This document shows, one piece after another, positions 15,532-19,975 of a stretch of DNA of 19,975 bases (position 1 is its first letter; every line of letters starts with the position of its first letter). Position numbers and translations under genes: made by a program. This stretch comes from JBFGWM01 sp041588495. GTDB taxonomy: Bacteria > Pseudomonadota > Gammaproteobacteria > Pseudomonadales > JBFGWM01. The stretch is from positions 1 to 19,975 of the forward strand of contig JBFGWM010000022.1 in NCBI GenBank assembly GCA_041588495.1. The letters run 5' to 3'. Under the pieces are notes generated by a model that worked only from the letters and a program-made list of their open reading frames with translations, was not told the origin of the DNA and did not search any database.

Positions 15532-16553
15532 TACTGACCCTCCGCCATATCCAGGCTGCCAAGCAGGGCGGCCACGTCGAGCATGCGATTCGAGAACCCC
15601 CACTCGTTGTCGTACCAGGCAAGAATCTTCACCAGGTCGCCGACCACCTGGGTCTGGGTCGCATCGAAAGTCGCCGATGCCGGGTTGTGATTGAAATCAA
15701 CCGACACCAGCGGATCCTCGTTGAACCCGAGCACCGCGGCCAGGGGACCGGTAGCGGCCTCGCGCATGACCTCGTTCACCGCTTCTGCCGAGACCGGACG
15801 CTCCGCGTTGAATGTCAGATCGACCACCGATACGTTGATGGTCGGCACCCGCATGGAGTACCCGGTGATCCGGCCGGCAACTTCCGGCAGGACCAGGTCG
15901 AGGGCGCGGGTGGCCCCGGTGCTGGTCGGAATCATCGAGTGGGTCCCGGAGCGCGCGCGCCGCATGTCGCGGTGAGCGACGTCAATCAGCACCTGGTCGT
16001 TGGTATAGGCATGCACCGTGGTCATCAGGCCCTGGCGAACCCCGATCGCGTCATGCAGGGGCTTGACCACGGGCGCCAGGCAGTTGGTCGTGCACGAGGC
16101 ATTGGAGATCAGCCGGTGTGACGCCTGCAGCCCGGCATGGTTGATTCCGTACACAACCGTGTAATCGAGACCCTTGCCACCGGGCGCGGCGAGCAGCACC
16201 CGCTTCACGCTGCCGCCGAGATGGGCCTCGAGCGGCTCGCGGTCGCGAAACCGGCCGGTGCTCTCGAGAACCAGGTCCACCCCGACGGAATCCCAGGGAA
16301 TCTTTGCGGGATCGGCCTCGGCAAAAAACGCGATGCGGTCGCCGTTGACCTGCAGTTCCCGATCGCCGGCCACCACCTCCGCGCCAAAGGGGCCGTGGGT
16401 GGTGTCGTGGCGGACCAGGTGGGCGAGCACGTCGAAATCGCCCAGATCGTTCACGGCGACGATATCGATGTCGTCGCGCCCATACTCGTAGCAGGCGCGA
16501 AGCATGTTGCGACCGATGCGGCCGAAGCCATTGATGCCAACTCTGACGGGCAT
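15531..16553 (-). CDS. gap: Glyceraldehyde-3-phosphate dehydrogenase, type I
   Basis: It oxidises glyceraldehyde 3-phosphate to 1,3-bisphosphoglycerate with NAD(P), or runs in reverse. The protein has 340 residues. GINGFGRIGRN at 6-16 is the Rossmann signature; D36 in VAVNDL suggests NAD as cofactor. The active-site cysteine is C154 in NASCTTNC and the general base H181 in TTVHAYTNDQ. The alternative is erythrose-4-phosphate dehydrogenase (Epd), which sits before pgk-fba in E. coli. The intact YTNDQ and PTSTGATRA phosphate-binding segments favour gap, but substrate preference is not settled by sequence alone. The ATG is preceded by TAAGGT. It starts 31 bases after tkt. Confidence 0.94.
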   Translation of the reverse strand: MPVRVGINGFGRIGRNMLRACYEYGRDDIDIVAVNDLGDFDVLAHLVRHDTTHGPFGAEVVAGDRELQVNGDRIAFFAEADPAKIPWDSVGVDLVLESTGRFRDREPLEAHLGGSVKRVLLAAPGGKGLDYTVVYGINHAGLQASHRLISNASCTTNCLAPVVKPLHDAIGVRQGLMTTVHAYTNDQVLIDVAHRDMRRARSGTHSMIPTSTGATRALDLVLPEVAGRITGYSMRVPTINVSVVDLTFNAERPVSAEAVNEVMREAATGPLAAVLGFNEDPLVSVDFNHNPASATFDATQTQVVGDLVKILAWYDNEWGFSNRMLDVAALLGSLDMAEGQ

Positions 16554-16584
16554 GGTTACCTTACCAACTGCCGGACCACGGGGT

Positions 16585-18588
16585 TCAGGCCTGCTGCATG
16601 GCCTCGCGGGCCATCTCGACCACGCGCTCCGCGGTGAATCCGAATTCCCTTAATAATTGACCACCGGGAGCAGATTCACCAAACCGATCGATCCCGACCA
16701 CCCGACCCTGGAGGCCGACCAGCCGGTACCAGTAGCCGGAATGGCCTGCCTCGACCGCCACCCGCGCGGTGACGCCCGCGGGCAGAACAGCCTCCTGCCA
16801 GTCCGCATCCTGTTCCAGGAAGCGTTCCACGCAGGGCAGGGATACCACGCGCACGGCCACGGACTCCGCCGCCAGCTGCTCGCGGGCAGCCATGGCCAGG
16901 GAAACCTCGGATCCGGTCGCCATGAGGATGACATCGGGGGTGTTGTCGCAGTCAGCCAGCACATACCCGCCCCGCGCGATTGCGGCGACCTGCGCGGGGT
17001 CGCGCTCCTGGTGCGGCAGGGACTGCCGCGACAGGGCCAGCGCGGTGGGACCGTCGGTGCGCTCCAGCGCCGCTTTCCATGCGCTCGCGGTTTCCACCGT
17101 GTCACAGGGTCGCCAGAGGTGCATATGGGGGGTCATGCGGAGGTTGGCGATCTGCTCGATCGGCTGGTGGGTGGGGCCGTCCTCGCCCAGCCCGATGGAA
17201 TCGTGGGTGTAGACCATAACCACCCGCTGTTTCATGATCGCCGCAAGTCGCACCGCGTTACGTGCATATTCCATGAAAATCAGGAATGTTGCGTGATAAG
17301 GGATCAGCCCGCCATGGAGCGCGATGCCATTGGATATCGCGGTCATGCCGAACTCGCGCACGCCGAAGTGCAGGTAGTTGCCGGCCGGATGGTGGCGGCC
17401 GAAGGGACGACACCCCTCCCAGATCGTCAGGTTCGACTCCGCCAGGTCCGCGGAACCGCCGATCAGTTCCGGCAGCAGCGGCCCGTAGGCGTCCAGCGCC
17501 TTCTGCGATGCCTTGCGGGTCGCCATGCTGTCTCCGGCAGCCTGCAGGCCCTCGATGTACGCCGTGGCCTGTGCGGCAAAATCCTCGGGGAGATCGCCCC
17601 GGAAGCGACGCTCCAGGTCCTGGGCGGCGTCCGGGTGGGCTTCCGCGTAGGCGGTCATCATCTCGTTCCACGCGGCCTCCCGCGCGCGGCCGCTCTCGCG
17701 CCCATCCCAGGCGGCGTAGATATCGTCGGGCACCTCGAATGGCCCATGGGTCCAGCCGAGTTCGGCACGCGCGGCTGCGATCTCCTCCTCACCCAGCGGA
17801 GCGCCATGCACGCCGGCGGTCCCCTGCTTGTTCGGCGACCCGAAGCCGATCACTGTCTTGCAGCAGATCAGGGTGGGTCGTCCGGTCTCGGCCTGTGCCG
17901 CGACGATCGCCTCGCGGACCTGCTCCGCGTCGTGGCCATCGACGCCATCGATCACGTGCCAGTCGTAGGCGGCGAAGCGCGCGGGGGTGTCGTCGGTGAA
18001 CCAGCTCTCGACCTCGCCGTCGATGGAAATACCGTTGTCGTCGTAGAAGCAGATCAGCTTGCCCAGCCCCCAGGTTCCGGCCAGGGAGCAGGCCTCGTGA
18101 GACACGCCCTCCATCAGGCAGCCATCCCCCAGGAACACGTAGGTGTGGTGATCGATGACCGGGAAGCCGTCGCGGTTGAACTGCTGGGCCAGGGCGGTCT
18201 CGGCGAGGGCCATGCCGACGCCGTTGGCGAGCCCCTGGCCGAGGGGCCCCGTCGTGGTCTCGATTCCCGGGGCGTAGCCGAACTCGGGATGGCCCGGGGT
18301 GCTCGAGCCGAGCTGGCGGAAATTGCGCAGCTCTTCAAGCGGCAGGTCGTAGCCGGTCAGGTGCAGCAGGGCGTACTGCAGCATCGAGCCATGTCCGTTG
18401 GAGAGGATGAACCGGTCCCGGTTGATCCACTGCGGATTGCCGGGATTGTGCTGCAGAAAGTCGCTCCAGAGGACTTCCGCGATATCCGCCATGCCCATGG
18501 GCATGCCGGGATGGCCGGACTTGGCCTGCTGGACTGCATCCATCGCCAAGGCGCGAACCGCGTTGGCGAGATCCCTGCGTGTCGGCAT
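16585..18588 (-). CDS. tkt: Transketolase
   Basis: A thiamine-diphosphate enzyme that moves two-carbon units between sugar phosphates in the non-oxidative pentose phosphate pathway and, where present, the Calvin cycle. The 667 residues agree with E. coli TktA (663). SGHPGMPMG (24-32, H26), H66 in NGHGSM, the cofactor motif GDG at 154-156 ending at N185 in YDDNG, H261 in GVHGAPLG, and the catalytic E412 in VREFGM are all in place. The frame is open further upstream, but the ATG at 18588 (MPTRRDLANAVRALAMDAVQ) fits the family and has AGGA about 8 bases before it. It is the first gene of tkt-gap-pgk-fba and is divergent from metK. Confidence 0.98.
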   Translation of the reverse strand: MPTRRDLANAVRALAMDAVQQAKSGHPGMPMGMADIAEVLWSDFLQHNPGNPQWINRDRFILSNGHGSMLQYALLHLTGYDLPLEELRNFRQLGSSTPGHPEFGYAPGIETTTGPLGQGLANGVGMALAETALAQQFNRDGFPVIDHHTYVFLGDGCLMEGVSHEACSLAGTWGLGKLICFYDDNGISIDGEVESWFTDDTPARFAAYDWHVIDGVDGHDAEQVREAIVAAQAETGRPTLICCKTVIGFGSPNKQGTAGVHGAPLGEEEIAAARAELGWTHGPFEVPDDIYAAWDGRESGRAREAAWNEMMTAYAEAHPDAAQDLERRFRGDLPEDFAAQATAYIEGLQAAGDSMATRKASQKALDAYGPLLPELIGGSADLAESNLTIWEGCRPFGRHHPAGNYLHFGVREFGMTAISNGIALHGGLIPYHATFLIFMEYARNAVRLAAIMKQRVVMVYTHDSIGLGEDGPTHQPIEQIANLRMTPHMHLWRPCDTVETASAWKAALERTDGPTALALSRQSLPHQERDPAQVAAIARGGYVLADCDNTPDVILMATGSEVSLAMAAREQLAAESVAVRVVSLPCVERFLEQDADWQEAVLPAGVTARVAVEAGHSGYWYRLVGLQGRVVGIDRFGESAPGGQLLREFGFTAERVVEMAREAMQQA

Positions 18589-18623
18589 GATTTTATTCCT
18601 GCTCGAGGTGCGCGCGGCGCACG

Positions 18624-18664
18624 GATGGGCCGCTATTCTCGCCCATCGGACGGCCGGCCGGCAA
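18624..18664 (-). promoter_or_regulatory. Candidate tkt promoter with flanking inverted repeat
   Basis: Reading the minus strand, TTGCCG (18664-18659) and GAGAAT (18640-18635) match the -35 and -10 boxes at 4 of 6 each, with 18 bp between. The -10 lies inside an interrupted palindrome, GATGGGC (18624-18630) and GCCCATC (18641-18647), 7-bp arms with a 10-bp centre. This is a natural place for a repressor or activator of the tkt-gap-pgk-fba operon; the factor is not known. Confidence 0.4.
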
Positions 18665-18671
18665 ACGCGGC

Positions 18672-18709
18672 TTGGGAGGTTGGGAATCTCCCACGTGGGC
18701 CGGTACAAT
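18672..18709 (+). promoter_or_regulatory. Candidate metK promoter with internal palindrome
   Basis: TACAAT (18704-18709, 5 of 6) is the -10 box; TTGGGA (18680-18685, 4 of 6) is the -35 at 18 bp. TTGGGA also occurs at 18672-18677, an 8-bp direct repeat. The spacer contains CCCACGTGGG (18690-18699), a perfect 10-bp palindrome, and GGGAG/CTCCC (18674-18678/18688-18692) is a further inverted repeat. The leader would be about 73 bases long. I see no match to a known SAM or SAH riboswitch in it. Confidence 0.55.
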
Positions 18710-18772
18710 ATGCGTCCTCCGCCAGCCCGGGCTCCGCGCCAGGTGCCGCGGAATATCCGCAACCCCAGACCA

Positions 18773-18787
18773 GGAAAAGACTTTTCC
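18773..18787 (+). promoter_or_regulatory. Hairpin over the metK ribosome-binding site
   Basis: GGAAAAG (18773-18779) and CTTTTCC (18781-18787) form a perfect 7-1-7 inverted repeat that ends one base before the metK ATG. The only Shine-Dalgarno-like sequence, AGGA (18772-18775), is mostly inside its left arm. In RNA, a 5-6 bp stem with a 3-5 base loop could hide the ribosome site. Confidence 0.5.
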
Positions 18788-18788
18788 C

Positions 18789-19946
18789 ATGTCCGAATAC
18801 ACCCTGTTCACCTCGGAGTCGGTTTCCGAGGGCCACCCCGACAAGATTGCCGACCAGATTTCCGACGCGGTGCTGGACGCCATGCTTGAGCAGGACCCCG
18901 ACGCGCGGGTCGCCTGCGAGACCCTGGTCAAGACCGGCATGGTGCTGGTCGCCGGCGAAGTCACCACCACCGCGTGGGTCGACATCGAAGAGCTGGTGCG
19001 CAACGTGGTGCGCGACATCGGCTACGACCACTCCGATCTCGGCTTCGACTGGGAAACCCTGGCTGTGCTCACCGCCATCGGCAAGCAGTCCCCGGACATC
19101 GCCCAGGGCGTGGACGAAAGCGATAGCCACGAACAGGGCGCCGGAGACCAGGGCCTGATGTTCGGTTATGCCAACCACGAAACCGACGTCCTGATGCCCG
19201 CGCCGATCACCTATGCCCATCGCCTGGTGGAAAAGCAGGCCGAACTGCGTCGCAACAGCCTGAGCTGGCTGCGTCCGGACGCCAAGAGCCAGGTCACCTT
19301 CCGCTATGCGGACGGCAAGCCGGTCGCCGTGGACGCGGTGGTCCTCTCCACGCAGCATGACCCGGACATCAGCCAGAAGGACATCCACGAGGCAGTGATC
19401 GAAGAGATCATCCGCGCGGTGATCCCGGAACAGTGGCTCGACGACGACACCCGTTATTACGTCAACCCGACCGGGAAATTCGTCATCGGCGGACCGCTCG
19501 GCGACTGTGGCCTGACCGGTCGCAAGATCATCGTCGACAGCTATGGCGGCATGGCCCGCCACGGTGGCGGCGCCTTTTCCGGCAAGGATCCCTCCAAGGT
19601 CGACCGCTCGGCTGCCTACGCCGCCCGCTACGTGGCCAAGAACATCGTCGCCGCGGGACTCGCGGACCGATGCGAGATCCAGGTGTCCTATGCGATCGGC
19701 GTCGCCGAACCGACCTCGATCAGTATCAACACCTTCGACACCGGGACGATCCCGGAGACCAGGATCGCGGAGCTCGTGCGCGAGCATTTCGACCTGCGCC
19801 CGCGCGGCCTGATTCGCATGCTGGACCTGAAACAGCCCCTGTACCGCCCCACGGCGACCTACGGGCACTTCGGCCGCAGCGAGGAGACCTTCACCTGGGA
19901 GCGGACCGACATGGCTGAGACCCTGCGCGACAACGCCGGGATCTGA
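18789..19946 (+). CDS. metK: S-adenosylmethionine synthetase
   Basis: It makes S-adenosylmethionine from methionine and ATP and then cleaves the bound triphosphate, as a cytosolic tetramer. The 385 residues match E. coli (384). Motifs are SEGHPDKI at 13-20 (H16), GAGDQG at 117-122 and the P-loop-like GGGAFSGKDP at 259-268. The ATG at 18789 is chosen by family alignment (MSEYTLFTSESVSEGHPDK). The ribosome site AGGA is 13 bases upstream, rather far, and within a hairpin (18773-18787). The tkt/metK divergence is also seen in pseudomonads, where ahcY may follow; the 29 bases left after the stop show no gene or recognisable riboswitch. Confidence 0.98.
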   Translation: MSEYTLFTSESVSEGHPDKIADQISDAVLDAMLEQDPDARVACETLVKTGMVLVAGEVTTTAWVDIEELVRNVVRDIGYDHSDLGFDWETLAVLTAIGKQSPDIAQGVDESDSHEQGAGDQGLMFGYANHETDVLMPAPITYAHRLVEKQAELRRNSLSWLRPDAKSQVTFRYADGKPVAVDAVVLSTQHDPDISQKDIHEAVIEEIIRAVIPEQWLDDDTRYYVNPTGKFVIGGPLGDCGLTGRKIIVDSYGGMARHGGGAFSGKDPSKVDRSAAYAARYVAKNIVAAGLADRCEIQVSYAIGVAEPTSISINTFDTGTIPETRIAELVREHFDLRPRGLIRMLDLKQPLYRPTATYGHFGRSEETFTWERTDMAETLRDNAGI

Positions 19947-19975
19947 AGGCCGACTTTGCCCCTAACTACAGCAGA

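Noticed and set aside
13639..15537. A 632-codon open frame on the plus strand opposite fba and pgk
   Set aside because: Both fba and pgk are intact and start with good ribosome sites on the minus strand. The antisense frame is explained by high GC and skewed codon use.
13270..18588. A Calvin-cycle (cbb) operon
   Set aside because: tkt, gap, pgk and the CbbA-like aldolase can belong to such an operon, but no RuBisCO, phosphoribulokinase or cbbR gene is in the window, and the same cluster is common in heterotrophs.
18710..18788. A SAM or SAH riboswitch in the metK leader
   Set aside because: I looked for the conserved cores of these riboswitches and did not find them. Only the small hairpin at 18773-18787 is clear. 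A covariance-model search would decide.
16657..19158. An 833-codon open frame on the plus strand opposite tkt and running into metK
   Set aside because: tkt is complete with all catalytic residues on the other strand, and metK is complete in a different frame. The frame has no recognisable domain and a shadow-like composition.

Overview
The window is a GC-rich, densely packed stretch of core chromosome, most likely from a gammaproteobacterium of the Chromatiales/Ectothiorhodospiraceae type or a relative of the pseudomonads. This placement is inferred from gene order and protein character. I see no rRNA, tRNA, CRISPR array, insertion sequence or phage gene. The window begins inside hemD and ends 29 bases after metK.

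Left block (1-12670). On the minus strand, algZ-algR-hemC-hemD forms one tight unit: a LytS/AlgZ-type histidine kinase, its LytTR response regulator, and two consecutive tetrapyrrole enzymes. Divergent from it, on the plus strand, are argH (last step of arginine synthesis) and cyaA (class I adenylate cyclase). cyaA meets cyaY (frataxin-like) tail to tail with one base between the stop codons. Divergent from cyaY is a run of plus-strand genes: lptM, lysA, dapF, a DUF484 gene, xerC and a HAD hydrolase. lptM is a 47-residue lipoprotein gene at 7974-8117. lysA and dapF are neighbouring steps of the diaminopimelate/lysine pathway. This set and order correspond closely to the argH/algZR/hemCD and cyaA-cyaY-lppL-lysA-dapF-xerC neighbourhood known from Pseudomonas.

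Junction (12671-13269). A short unrecognised ORF of about 118 codons lies behind a cluster of TTCG(S)CACA-like repeats and is followed by two GC-rich hairpins. This is the only part of the window that does not fit a familiar core neighbourhood.

Right block (13270-19975). On the minus strand, tkt-gap-pgk-fba encodes transketolase, glyceraldehyde-3-phosphate dehydrogenase, phosphoglycerate kinase and class II aldolase. It can serve glycolysis, gluconeogenesis, the pentose phosphate pathway or a Calvin cycle; no Calvin-specific gene is visible. Divergent from tkt is metK (S-adenosylmethionine synthetase). The 200-base tkt-metK region holds both candidate promoters and several palindromes.

I find no new multi-gene system. 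The points worth a second look are regulatory: a probable leaderless cyaA, overlapping perfect -10 boxes between cyaY and lptM, a palindrome and repeat cluster before dapF, a ribosome-site hairpin before metK, palindromes in the tkt/metK promoters, and the orphan ORF.
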